Assembly: GCA_012931725.1 (NCBI GenBank)
Contig: CM022951.1
Span: 37,258,399-37,322,398 of the forward strand
Origin: Litsea cubeba
Lineage: Eukaryota; Streptophyta; Magnoliopsida; Laurales; Lauraceae
Direction: 5' to 3'
DNA: 64,000 nucleotides
Positions within the stretch are counted from its first letter, which is position 1. Every line of letters begins with the position of its first letter. Under the pieces are notes generated by a model. That model was given only the letters and a program-made list of their open reading frames with translations, did not search any database and was not told where the DNA came from. This document shows, one piece after another, positions 11,401-20,800 of the stretch. Position numbers and translations under genes: made by a program.

Positions 11401-11962
11401 CGCGTGACTCATTTTCTTCTCTATTTACCTCGTCGTCTTGATGATTCGGAGGAGGTTCATTGTTCGCCTGATTTTGGAAGGCGAGGAGAAGGTTTTCCAT
11501 CAGAGTTTCAATCCTCTGCTGGCCCTGTTCCAACTGCTGGATGCGGGTGATCGCATCTTCTGGAGGTGGATTGCGGGGTGGTGGCTCAGAATTTGTAGCC
11601 AAGACATTCATCCTTCGTGATTCGAACGAAGAAACTGTCCTGGTGACTGAGCTGGGGCTCATTCTTTTTGAAGAGGAGCTTGAGGAAGGATCACTCTGCT
11701 GTCCTTTGCTTGAAGGAGCAGGGGATTCTTCTGAATGTCTTCTTGTCCTTGAGACGCTGCGGGTCATTGGACGTCGGACATGGATTTTTGTTGCTGATTT
11801 TTGGCGCCTTCTGGTTTTTTCCGACCATATGGACGGCAGCAACTTGGTTGGGTCTTTCTTTTTCGACCCATTTGGGAGAGACTTGAAGTGTGGGAGGCTG
11901 GGTCCTTTGCTTCTGTAGTCTCTTTTGTCGGTACGACGCGCGGCGGCGTATACGACGAGCAA
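8324..11962 (-). CDS. Tat-lineage Gag polyprotein with truncated protease
   Basis: One open frame of 1212 codons. Gag packages element RNA into cytoplasmic particles. Residues 1-130 are basic and Ser-rich (a possible alternative start is MTRSV at 66); 139-165 look like a short coiled coil; 228-390 are the retrotransposon Gag core (KFKHPTLQTYTG to LLEASMEAETVIKDL); CPYHQMISHPLNQC at 489-502 is a Cys/His knuckle-like motif; about 690-1010 is very acidic. HNRPLYFTGYI precedes the protease motif DPGSALNLI (Asp about 1157). Protease is cut after some 25 residues: from base 8420 the frame reads into the LTR and stops at 8324. Normal family members continue into protease, RT, RNase H and integrase. 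The frame overlaps ORF1 in the +1 relative frame. Confidence 0.85.
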   Translation of the reverse strand: MLVVYAAARRTDKRDYRSKGPSLPHFKSLPNGSKKKDPTKLLPSIWSEKTRRRQKSATKIHVRRPMTRSVSRTRRHSEESPAPSSKGQQSDPSSSSSSKRMSPSSVTRTVSSFESRRMNVLATNSEPPPRNPPPEDAITRIQQLEQGQQRIETLMENLLLAFQNQANNEPPPNHQDDEVNREENESRALTKKDVDGILAKAKEEDILKEHGIKPPYPLWMDSVPFPTKFKHPTLQTYTGKGSARQHVIHFKILTGAIADQDALKIRLFASTLKGTAFDWHSTLPEDSIQNWAMLETRFLTHFKGEDHPATMAQLCSLKQGENESTYDFIHKWKAMAYKCSDVLPQASLVDICRNNMRARIRSMIIGNKSKNLGELLEASMEAETVIKDLNSQKSSRKEPTAIATSKPKKKEVLNVQTKPAPQPPKKAENKAAGKRPELSDAFKERVEKKYPFDEDVDEIFGALVANGKLTLPEPKRPGDVGKTNDPRYCPYHQMISHPLNQCFVVREKINEMWKNGVITFDKNYGSASVNMVTCGQTSRSPKKKITTSFKVINSIEASEELVPYPTPDGQPIWVHPDLLEDENWEVVKIKPTAQQRRQARKHLLKLKRQEKTQPKLEVKEKAEASSTASLEVTKTSLPETSKGVRKFTLNDFMPPQFREAMQETSYSCNSVVGFSIDGYESSDTDDGFESNYTDEWEESLETGEYLSDEEWVPESHLMPVIWYNPLQSQGSWSDDEEDQEAVNAAEPAPLITPVEINHVETQRVDEEEDPAPMPDLEEYARILQRLALEQEQERVNEPPRNPEPEVPEDHQVHPPLTPENGENCWIDDPLTSEDESDSDQTTSPVRASCNVIIRDYSSSEASSDESTYTPATPSNVSSEATSSHVTFTEMTPSQVSSPETVTSKFTPFLTEEFPAIDAWDDELVNEEERLLDAVQDLFPENAPCNTITEDGNSAADASSANEKRQPLDPEDNLPNEDPSQEALEVGRGTRSGRDYHKNYNQSSFTYVNPSGKDVVSAPSGNNDEHAGPKEAFKYDLIEHFKHIPARLHILDLLRMSPHTRDNLISELQKLNEDVDKHAPQVLQIEMDYRVKNSEASSKGEKKKTEGSCIECLSVKKAASATIAFTKDDLLLGETRHNRPLYFTGYIKEVPMHRVQIDPGSALNLISTSALEELGIPPSKLSVDTKNVTLPFQDPKSYMKSQPAINRQCCFQK

Positions 11963-12722
11963 TTTGAGCTTCGGTCAGCTCTGACTGGGCTTTTACAATG
12001 AAGGATGTGCTCCCTCGGGCGCAGCAGCCAAGTCTGTCTTCTTTGTAGCTGGGCAAGGACAGGATGCGAACCCTATCCTTTGCCTGTTGCAGCGAAGCTT
12101 TGAATTTTTGAAGTTCGGCCCCTGTAGATATGAAGGGTCGAACTGCAGATTTGTAGGCCTTAGCAGATGCTTGTGGAGGCCTTGTGATGCATGACTTGAT
12201 TTTGGGCTTGTAGGAACAAGCCGGCTCATGCTGGGATGACTTTGAAGTCGGGTTGGAGATGGGTCTCTCCTCTTTCATGTAAACAAGAGGATAGAACTGG
12301 TTCTCCTTGAGTGGGGCCAGGAATGCTGGCTTAGTGGATGTATGGGACCTTCTCTGTTTTGGTGAAGGTCTTGGGGACCAAGTCTTGGAGTAGACCTGGT
12401 TGTTTGCAGGTTGAGGCTTCGTGGGGCTGCCACGGGCTTCAGGCCTTCTGGTGCTCGCCTTTGGTGTCACGGTAGTGACACGTTGAGAGGCGAGTTTCTG
12501 CTTCTTGGAGGGAGCAGTTTGTTCCTCAGGAAGTGGGAATGGTCCCAGCGTCCCGAAGACGATAGTCCGGGGAGTCGAGGTCGACCCGGAGTTCACAGAG
12601 TTGCCGAGGGAGTTGACACTTCGGCAGCTGATGGGGCGCTTGTAGGTGCGCGTGGTTTGCTTCTGTTGAAGCATGAGTTGGTGCTTGCTTTCGTCGAAAG
12701 TAATGGTTAGTGAAGCTGCCAT
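11691..12722 (-). CDS. Extra ORF (ORF1) upstream of gag in the Tat element
   Basis: 343 codons starting MAASLTITFDESKH at 12722. I chose this ATG because it follows a splice-acceptor-like TTGTTTCAG by about 20 bases and is kept in the left unit at 3902. The protein is hydrophilic and basic, rich in Ser, Pro, Lys and Gln, with no transmembrane segment or signal peptide and no domain I recognise. A basic ARRIRRRASYRQKRLQKQR stretch lies near residue 230. The last ~90 codons overlap gag in another frame. An ORF of unknown function before gag is known in Ogre-type Tat elements, which fits this layout. It could instead be the N-terminal part of Gag separated by a frameshift. Confidence 0.65.
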   Translation of the reverse strand: MAASLTITFDESKHQLMLQQKQTTRTYKRPISCRSVNSLGNSVNSGSTSTPRTIVFGTLGPFPLPEEQTAPSKKQKLASQRVTTVTPKASTRRPEARGSPTKPQPANNQVYSKTWSPRPSPKQRRSHTSTKPAFLAPLKENQFYPLVYMKEERPISNPTSKSSQHEPACSYKPKIKSCITRPPQASAKAYKSAVRPFISTGAELQKFKASLQQAKDRVRILSLPSYKEDRLGCCARGSTSFIVKAQSELTEAQIARRIRRRASYRQKRLQKQRTQPPTLQVSPKWVEKERPNQVAAVHMVGKNQKAPKISNKNPCPTSNDPQRLKDKKTFRRIPCSFKQRTAE

Positions 12723-13533
12723 TGTTAGTTTTTTCGAAAATTTCTGAAACAAGACCACACCCATTAGTAATCACAAGAATATAATGATCATAAATGGGAA
12801 GTTCTATGGTTTCGTCTTTTCAAATTGCTCGAGGTAGATGACCCAAACAATATGAGGAAGGCAAAATGCCATAGAGGGTACAATTGTTCTGATCGCAGGT
12901 ATGGTAAGCCCAGAATGGGCATCCCAGTGACTGCTAGAAGCAATTGTGAACTTAAATTCGACTTATCGAGAAGCAGAGCTTGCTCGAGGTAAGAAGAATA
13001 TAAAGTTGGAGTTACAGATGTGCCGGTCGCAATACAGTAGACCCTGAAAGGGCGTACTAGTACCGCTAGACACAAATGTTTTGAGACCGCATCTATGAGA
13101 TGAGATTCTCTGTTTTGAAAGGTCAAGATTAGATTCATCAAAGAGAGCATATGGTATTCCAATCTGAACACGGGCTCAGCGATTTCCGCGAGCGCCAGTA
13201 CTCAGAAAGAAATGAACCATGATTTCTCGGATCTGAATCTAAAAATGACGAGTTTTTTTTTGAAAGGCCAATATCGGGTTCATCAAAGAGAGCAAAAGGC
13301 ACTCCAATCTGAACACGGGCTCAGCGATTTCCGCGAGCGCCAGTGCTCAGAAAGGAGAAGACCAAGATTTCTCTAATCTAAACCCAAAATGACGGAAGTT
13401 TTTTTTTTTTGAAGATTTTTGAAGATTTTTTTTTTTTTTTTTTTTTTAAAAATAAAATCTTTTTTTTTAAAATTTTTTTTTATTTTCTATTATTTTTTAT
13501 TATTTTTTTTTTAAGATTTTTTTTTTGAAAATT

Positions 13534-13564
<31 letters not shown>

Positions 13565-14560
13565 AAAATTTTTATTTTTAAAAATTTTATTTTTGAAAAA
13601 AAATTTATTTAAAAGACGAGAGAGTACACATAGGCCTCCTAACCTGGTCTTATGAAATCTTGATTGATAGAATTGCCCCCAGGTAAGGGTAAGATTACTT
13701 AATGAACCCGTTTGGAGGACCCTTGCCTAGAACAGTCAAGCTGTCTCCACACTCTGGACAAGGCTTTTCTTTGAATCAACCATGATCAAAGAACACAGTT
13801 GGTTTAACCTTAGTGGTCTATGTCTTTTTTTTTTTTATTTTTTTTTATTTTTATGAATTCATCGAAGAGAAACCATGGCCCAAAACCTTAGTCGAACAGG
13901 CTCAACATTTCTGCAAGCGCGATGAACGATAGGAACAGATCAAGGTTTCTCAATTTTGAATCCAAATTGAGAAATCTAAATTTTTTTTTTTATATATATA
14001 TATATCTATTTTTTTTTGATTTTTTAATGAACTCATCGAAGAGAAACCATGGCCCAAAACCTTAGTCGAACAGGCTCAACATTTCTGCAAGCGCGATGAA
14101 CGATAGGAACGGATCAAGGTTTCTCAATTTTGAATCCAAATTGAGAAATCTAAATTTTTTTTTTTTATATATATATATATATTTTTTTTTTGATTTTTTA
14201 ATGAACTCATCGAAGAGAAACCATGGCCCAAAACCTTAGTCGAACAGGCTCAACATTTCTGCAAGCGCGATGAACGATAGGAACGGATCAAGGTTTCTCA
14301 ATTTTGAATCCAAAAATGACAAATCTGATTTTTTTGTTTTTTTTTTTTAAAATTTTTTTTTTGAAAAGAGAAAGAATGGAAATAAATTCAAAGAATTAGA
14401 AATTTCCAAACAAAAAATCTCATCTCATTTTTTTTGCAGAATTCAACATAGGCCACCAATTATAAAGTAGCCAAGGAATCGAGAAAAGAAATATAAGCAT
14501 AGAGCAAAATATATGATATGCAAATATTTCATTTCTAGCATCGTGTTCTCAAATAAACGA
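12723..14560 (-). other. Leader region of right Tat unit
   Basis: Homologous to 3903-6066. It contains the ~140-bp pair (about 13118-13400), a T/A tract (13397-13612) and a three-copy ~171-bp array. A 127-codon open frame (12788-13171) has no recognisable content and lies upstream of a probable splice acceptor, so I treat it as non-coding. Confidence 0.7.
13850..14330. repeat. Three-copy ~171-bp tandem array in the Tat leader
   Basis: Same unit as at 5020-5832, starting near 13858, 14034 and 14208. The copy number differs from the other unit (three against five). Confidence 0.9.
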
Positions 14561-14578
14561 GTCCCACCGGGTGTGCCA
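14561..14578 (-). promoter_or_regulatory. Putative primer-binding site, right Tat unit
   Basis: TGGCACACCCGGTGGGAC on the minus strand, three bases after the LTR terminus. The tRNA is not assigned. Confidence 0.6.
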
Positions 14579-14581
14579 GCT

Positions 14582-16888
14582 TGATGGACCGCGCTCCTGC
14601 TTGGTTCTACCGAGGTCGGCGGACGTGGGAGTCCGTCGGGTCCGACCCTTTCGTAACCGGGGGGCAAGGGCGTGCATCAACATTTCTTTTTTTGTGGGTG
14701 TGCCAGATTTTCTATTTTTACTTGGAATTGCAAGTGGTGATCCGGAGATCAACCTTCGCAAGTAAAAAGGAAATCAACTTCTTTCAAGTTTTCCATTGCA
14801 CATATATTTAAGAAAAGAGACATTTTCTTGATTTGCCGTGAAAGGCGATTTTTTTGGCATTTATAGCCGATTTTGGCGTTTATAGCCGATTTTTGGCGTT
14901 TATAGCCGATTTTGGCGTTTATAGCCGATTTTACAATCCTTATCAACAATGAAAGACAAGAATTGTGATTTTTGTCTCTTTTGAAAAAATACAAACTACA
15001 ATGAAAAGCAAGAAAAGGAGGATCTAACTTCTCAGGAGATTGTGGGGGACTCGTTTAGATTGACGGTCGCAAGCCATATGTGGGCTTCGCCATCATCCAT
15101 GCAGATGAGAACAGAGGATGCTATTTGATTCACTTGGCTTGGCTATAACCTCGGGTTTTTAGAAGACAAAGACCAAAGGAAGGTCCTATGTCCAATAAAA
15201 AACCGAGTAGACGGGCTGAAAAGCCACATCTAAGCCATTGGAGGCAGGAGGAGAAGGCAAGGACCTTGGGGGGGGGGCTACCCCCCAAGGGACTTTTGTC
15301 ACCTTGTTGCGGTGGCCGGTGTAGAACTTCCGCAGAGTTTTCTCTCTTTTTCTTTTCTCTGGATTTCTGACTGCTGTCTGATGTTTGTTGTGTGTTTTTC
15401 CGATCTGGATTCCTTTGGAGTGCTCTCCTATTTATAGGCTCTTGGTAGCCATTTAGGAGAGTTTATGGGCTTTTAATGTCATTAAGCCGCATAATGGGAG
15501 GAGTTACAAAATTGAATTGTTTATTTTGTAACTCCTTTTTCTTGGCTTCTGATTGGCCGGAGGAGATTGAGGGCATTTAATCGCCTTTAATCGCCATGAT
15601 GGGAGGAGTTTCATGGGTTAAATGCCATGAATTTCTTGACTTGTAACTCCCGAATGCTTGCTTCTGATTGGGCCGTCCAAAGAAATGGATTAATGACTGT
15701 AATAAAGCTAGTCAATTAACCGCATTAAGTGGTCGCCGAGCAGCTGAAGAGTCGCGGGCCGTGCCACGTCTTTTGAGATTCTTCTGTTGATGATCATCGA
15801 TGGATCTTCATGTAGATCGACATCAGATGATCATGTAATTTCAGATGTTTGTTGCCAACAGCGGGTCGGTGCCATCTGTCCTGTCGATTTCTCGATCGGT
15901 CGGGTGGAAAGCACACTTTTTTTGGTTGACCGGGTGGCGATCAATACTGTCTTCGATACTCTTGATGTTTTACCCGTGTTTTGGACGGATATCAGAGGAC
16001 TTGGTGTCTCAAAAGCATGAATTTTGGAAAGTACCAGAGGCTGGGCTCCTCGAATCGCGAAAAAAACGGCGAAAACCGGGGTTTCCGGGGCTTTCCCGGC
16101 GACCCCGGGGTCCATGGTCGCCGGCGACCCTGGCCCAGGGTCGCAGGGGTCTGCGACCCTGGGGGGTTTTCCCCCTTTCTGGTCCCGTTTTGCGTCCGTT
16201 TTTGCTTTTTTCTGATTCTTTTTTCTTCTGTACTTTTCTTTGACATTTTGACCATTTATTGGCCTGATTTCTTTGTAAGAAACCTGATGAGAATCCTTGC
16301 ATTTTATTTTGCAAAGTTTCCAATTTCCTGAGAAAGCCGAAGACTTTGTCGCGCAGAGCTGCCGATTTTCTGTCAAAAGCTGAAACTGGGTCAAACGATG
16401 TCGGAATGACCTGAAATTTGGTGTGAAGCCTCCTGAGCAATAAATAAGACCAACCACAGGCTTTTGTTCGAGTTTCGAAGCCGTTTGGGGTCCTATCACC
16501 TGCAGACTTGCTTTTTGTCGCGATGAAGATGTCGCGGTTTGATGTGCGGTCAACCGATGTCCGATTGACTTGAAACTTGACAGGGAACCTATTGGAGTCA
16601 TTTTAAGATGATCCATAGGTTCTGTCTTGGAAATCATGGTCCCGGAGAGCTTTACCGCCGAGAGCTCCTTTTCGGCTGTCGGAGAAGCGAAGTTAGGCCA
16701 AATGATTTTGAAATGGCCCGAAACTTCTTGTGTACTCCTCTTTTGGCTGTCTGGAAGAATCTTGCAGTTTTTGTTTGATTCTGACAAGATTTTATTTTTG
16801 GAAGCAGCATTGCCTATTTATGGCAGGTTGCGACTTCATGTAGCTCTTTGGATCTTGAAAAGGCAAAGTGACATTTTTGGTGTCAACA
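14582..16888 (-). repeat. Family-A 5' LTR of the right unit
   Basis: 2307 bp on the minus strand from TGTTGACACC (16888) to CCATCA (14582). It has the same internal plan as 6089-8420: TATA at 15429-15436, G/C palindrome at about 15263-15291, GC-rich block at 16070-16170, and four copies of the TTTATAGCCGATTTTGGCG motif at 14860-14935. Sequence outside starts at 16889 (CCATC); I could not confirm a target duplication because the far end is outside the window. Confidence 0.88.
15429..15436 (-). promoter_or_regulatory. TATA box in family-A LTR
   Basis: TATAAATA on the minus strand, conserved in context with the other three LTR copies. Confidence 0.75.
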
Positions 16889-16989
16889 CCATCGATACTC
16901 GCAACCGAATGAGCAAGGATGTGACATTCCATCGATACTTGTAAGAACATTCAGCAGGGAGGCGACTTTTAGTCGATACTTGCATTTTT

Positions 16990-17425
16990 GAAAACCAAAC
17001 CGGCTATAAATGCCACAAAAACGGCTATAAATGCCACCAAAACAAGCTATAAATGCCACAAACCGGCTATAGATGCCACCAAAACAAACCGGCTATAAAT
17101 GCCACCAAAACAGGCTATAAATGCCACAAACCGGCTATAGATGCCACCAATATAGGCTATAAATGCCACAAACTGGCTATAGATGCCACCAAAACAAACC
17201 GGCTATCAATGCCACAAAATAAAACCGGCTATCAATGCCACAAACAAAAAAATTGGCTTTCAAAAAAACCCGGCTATCAATGCCACAAACTCGGCTATCA
17301 ATGCCACCAAAACCGGCTATCAATGCCACAAATCGGCTATCAATGCCACAAAAAAGCTGGCTCTCATGCCAAAAATCGGCTTCCATGCCACAAACAAAAA
17401 ATCTGGCTTCCATGCCAAAACAATC
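16990..17425. repeat. Minisatellite of CGGCTAT(A/C)AATGCCAC units
   Basis: About twenty irregular units of 17-30 bases built on GGCTATAAATGCCACC or GGCTATCAATGCCACA with A-rich spacers. The core matches the short array in the U5 part of family-A LTRs, where it has only 3-5 copies. Confidence 0.9.
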
Positions 17426-17461
17426 ATTTGACAAAAGATTTTCACAAAATGATAAACTTTT

Positions 17462-17810
17462 GATCAAATCCCATTTAGCAATTACTTTTATCACAAAAAG
17501 ATTTAAGTGAGCATAGGGAAAACAAAAAAAAAAAGCATCCCATTTAGCAATTACTTTTATCACAAAAAGATTTAAGTGAGCGTAGTGAAAACAAAAAAAA
17601 AGCATCCCATTTAGCAATTACTTTTATCACAAAAAGATTTAAGTGAGCGTAGGGAAAATAAAAAAAAACATCCCATTTAGCAATTACTTTTATCACAAAA
17701 AGATTTATGTGAGCGTAGGGAAAACAAAAAAAAAAGCATACCATTTAGCAATTACTTTCATCACAAAAAGATTTAAGTGAGCGTAGGGAAAACAAAAAAA
17801 AAGTACCAAA
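17462..17810. repeat. Five-copy ~67-70-bp tandem array
   Basis: Units contain CCCATTTAGCAATTACTTTT, ATCACAAAAAGATTTAAGTG and AGCGTAGGGAAAACAAAAAA. They begin near 17470, 17540, 17606, 17671 and 17740 and are nearly identical. The array lies immediately downstream of the stop codon of the antisense PMD gene. Confidence 0.9.
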
Positions 17811-17874
17811 AAAAATACAAGTGGTACCAAAAAAGAGAGAAGGATGGTTTCTGTTAAAAAAAAAAAACCGGAGC

Positions 17875-20800
17875 TCAATAAAAAATGGTCTCCAGCCAAG
17901 AGTTCAGCTCCTCAAGCAGACTTTTGGCCTCAGCCGTCAAGGATTCCAGGGCACGATTCTTTAAGAACTTGCCAAGAGATGCTGGGGTGGGTTGAAACCC
18001 TTCTTTCTCACTGGGAAGCTTATCCCGAGCAGTTTGTCATCGTTCGCTTTCTTGAGATTTCCTTTCAAGAACTCGATTGGCATCAGCAACCCGGCGAATC
18101 AGAGCACTCTCCCTGTCACGAGCCTCTGTTATTGTAGTCCACTTGGCAGCGACTTGTGCCTGCAGATGCTCAAGACGTTTCCTGGCCTCATCGACCTCCC
18201 TATCAAGGATGTTAAGGTCATGTGTCAGCCCAATGATGGTTAGCTCTTCTAAGTTCTTCTCTCAGACTATCTGCTTCCTGCTTTGTGTAGCCTCATCCAG
18301 GTTAGACTGAGCCTTATCCGCAGGGTCCATGAACATCTCCTTGAAGAACTGGTCGTCAGGAAAACCCATGGTCTCAAACCACCTGTCACCCAGCTCAACG
18401 ATCCTATCAATGATCGTCCTGGCACTTGTGACATCCAGACCAGCCTCTTCAGCATCACCGAGAATCTCACGCACATGTTGGATCATCCCAAATCCGGCAT
18501 CTAAGTGCCAAGAAAGCAGAGTCTCAATCCAAGAGCTCAGAACCCGCACCACAACCTTCTTCACAAAAAGAAGAGATGGCACAGCTGAAGATTCGCCCAA
18601 CTCTGTTGGTCGACTGCTCATGTCATCACTCATTGGAAGAGTAACAAAAAAACTCTTTCCAGTTGAAGTTGCTCCTGCTCGGGAAGGAATCTCAGCATGA
18701 GGTATCTCCTCAACAGTGTCAGAACTGGTCCCAAGAGTCTCTACCTCTGGATCAACCTCTGGCATCCTTTGCTCTGGTTCTAAAGGAAGCGACGGACTCT
18801 CCTCTGTCACTTTAAGACCTGCCAAATAAACATAAAAAGTATGAATATAATCCTGTTTGAAAATCATTATCAGGGTTATTACTACAAAATACCTTCTTCG
18901 ACGACTGGCGGAAGACTCTCTTCCTCCATGAATGCATCGGAAGCATCATCAACATTTGCGTACATCGATGGTTCAAAGTCATCAGAATCCTGTGGCATGT
19001 CAGCTGGCAAGAAAAATGTTAGCAAACCAAGTCACAGACACAAAAAAAAATGAAAGCAAAAGAAGTCATACCAATTGGAGATTCTGGATTCATTCCAGAA
19101 TCCCTCGGTTCTTCTTCAGGTGCCCCGACAGGATCCGTCACCACCCCATCGGTTGGAACCTCAGGCATCACCAAATATTCCTCTGCTAAAAAAAAGAAAA
19201 ACAGAAACAATAAGCAAATCAGAACATGGAAAAACCCCATGAAAAGAAATGGAAAGAGAAAAAGGAAAAATCATACCTTCACCGACGGTCTCTTCTTCTC
19301 GGCTTCTCTTCTCTGGAGGCTTGTCAGCATCCACTGGCACATCCTCATTAATAGTAAGAGGAACTTCCAAGTCAGGAGAGTCCTCATGCTGCCCCTTGCT
19401 GCGATGATGACTCCTCCTCCTCCTACTCTTGCGAGCTCGCTCCTTAGAGGAACCAGCCCCGCTGTCAGAGTCAGGTTTCCCACTTGACTCCTCACTGGAT
19501 GGTCTACTCTTGCCAGTAGACTCCACGGAAGCTTGCCTCTGTGCTGCTTGCATCCAAGCACCAAGTTCGGCTTCCTCCTGATCTAGCTGCTCTAAAGCCT
19601 CATAAGGTATTTCTAGAATAGCCTAAACTTCCTCTCGCCGGATGCCATCCGACTTTCCAAGGCCCTTTCCAGATGCTAGCTTTACATCAAGCTCCTTCTT
19701 GGAAAGCCCCCGATATGCCGAAAAGCTCTCCGCGAACCACTTCGCAAAGCCGGCGGTCCGGGAAGTCAACAACACAGGATAAGAGATCATGGCTGTAGTG
19801 TCTTCAGCACTATAGAAAGCTCATGCATTTCTCCCGTCCTATAAACCTCCAAAGCGCTTTACCATGCTTGAAGGCGCTCCAACAACGCCTTGTGAAAAAT
19901 CCAGCTGCAAAGCAAAGCGAGAGGGTACATACGGCTGGATGTCGACGAAAAGATGTCTGCGGTACACCATCGTGCCGACACGTATGCTGAAAAGCCACTC
20001 TCTCTCTGCATTCGTCAAGGAGTAATGCCTTCCCGACCCCGCCCTGGTAGAGTCTCGGGAGGCACCAAAATCAAAAGCCTTCTTCCGCAACTCTGGAGAA
20101 AGCTTCACTGAAGACTACCCCATCTCGACGTCCCTGAACCGTCAGATCCTCATGCGGGCAAACAAAAGTGATTCGGACACGGCTTTGCCCTTAGCCAGTC
20201 GAATCATCAGAGGATCATCATCCTGTGCAGCACCTAGCCGATGGAAGCCAGGACAGTGGTACACGTACCACGAATAAAAGATATGGGCTGAAAATACCCT
20301 ATTCATGGGAAGCCCAAGCCGAACCAAAAAAGCAGCAGCCTACAGTTCGGTACACAGGTAGGAGTAAAGAGCTGGCACCAAAGCAAGCTGCTCTCCAAAC
20401 GCCATCTGACAAGATGGAAAAATACAATGCGGCCTGATGTGCGTTCCATCTCCTCCAGCAAAAATAGCCTCACCAAGCCAATAAGTGAAGTAAACAGCGA
20501 GATCTCTCCGCAGTGCAAATGTCAGGACATATGGCGTTTGTACTCAAACAAAAATCTCTCAACTCTTCTTGCATAGCCAAGATCTTCTTCGAACTTGGAT
20601 CCTGGGCCCTGGCCTCCTGGGTCACACTATCAGAAGACTCCCTGCTATCAAAAAAGTTGGGGAACGAAGAGCTAGAACTCTTCCAACTGCTGTATTTAAC
20701 TTTCAAACCCTCCTTCTCTTTCAAAAAATCATAGAAGGCGACGAGCTGAAAGTACAGAAGCCTGAACTCCTCAGACTGCCCCTCAAGGACGCTGTCGATC

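Larger units (their letters stand above)
1..16888 (-). mobile_element. Tandem block of two gag-only Tat-lineage (Ty3/gypsy) retrotransposon units, family A
   Basis: Read on the minus strand the order is LTR (16888-14582), leader, ORF1, gag with a protease stub, LTR (8420-6089), leader, ORF1 and gag running off the window at base 1. Bases 1-8420 repeat 8825-16888 almost base for base, so the middle LTR serves as 3' LTR of the right unit and 5' LTR of the left unit. No reverse transcriptase, RNase H or integrase is present, so the units are non-autonomous. The Tat assignment rests on gag style, the ORF upstream of gag, and the protease lead-in HNRPLYFTGYI followed by DPGSALNLI. The arrangement is what unequal recombination between LTRs of one family produces. 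Confidence 0.8.

Noticed and set aside
12788..13171. 127-codon frame upstream of ORF1
   Set aside because: No domain, shortened in the left unit, and upstream of a likely splice acceptor; better seen as leader.
15831..16787. 318-codon open frame inside the family-A LTR, in the sense orientation
   Set aside because: It covers U3 subrepeats and the GC-rich block, is frameshifted in the sister LTR (7522-8319) and contains repeated words rather than a domain. Chance frame in degenerate repeats.
16990..17425. CRISPR-like look of short repeats with spacers
   Set aside because: Units and spacers are irregular and A-rich, the motif occurs in retrotransposon LTRs, and the DNA is plant nuclear. Not CRISPR.
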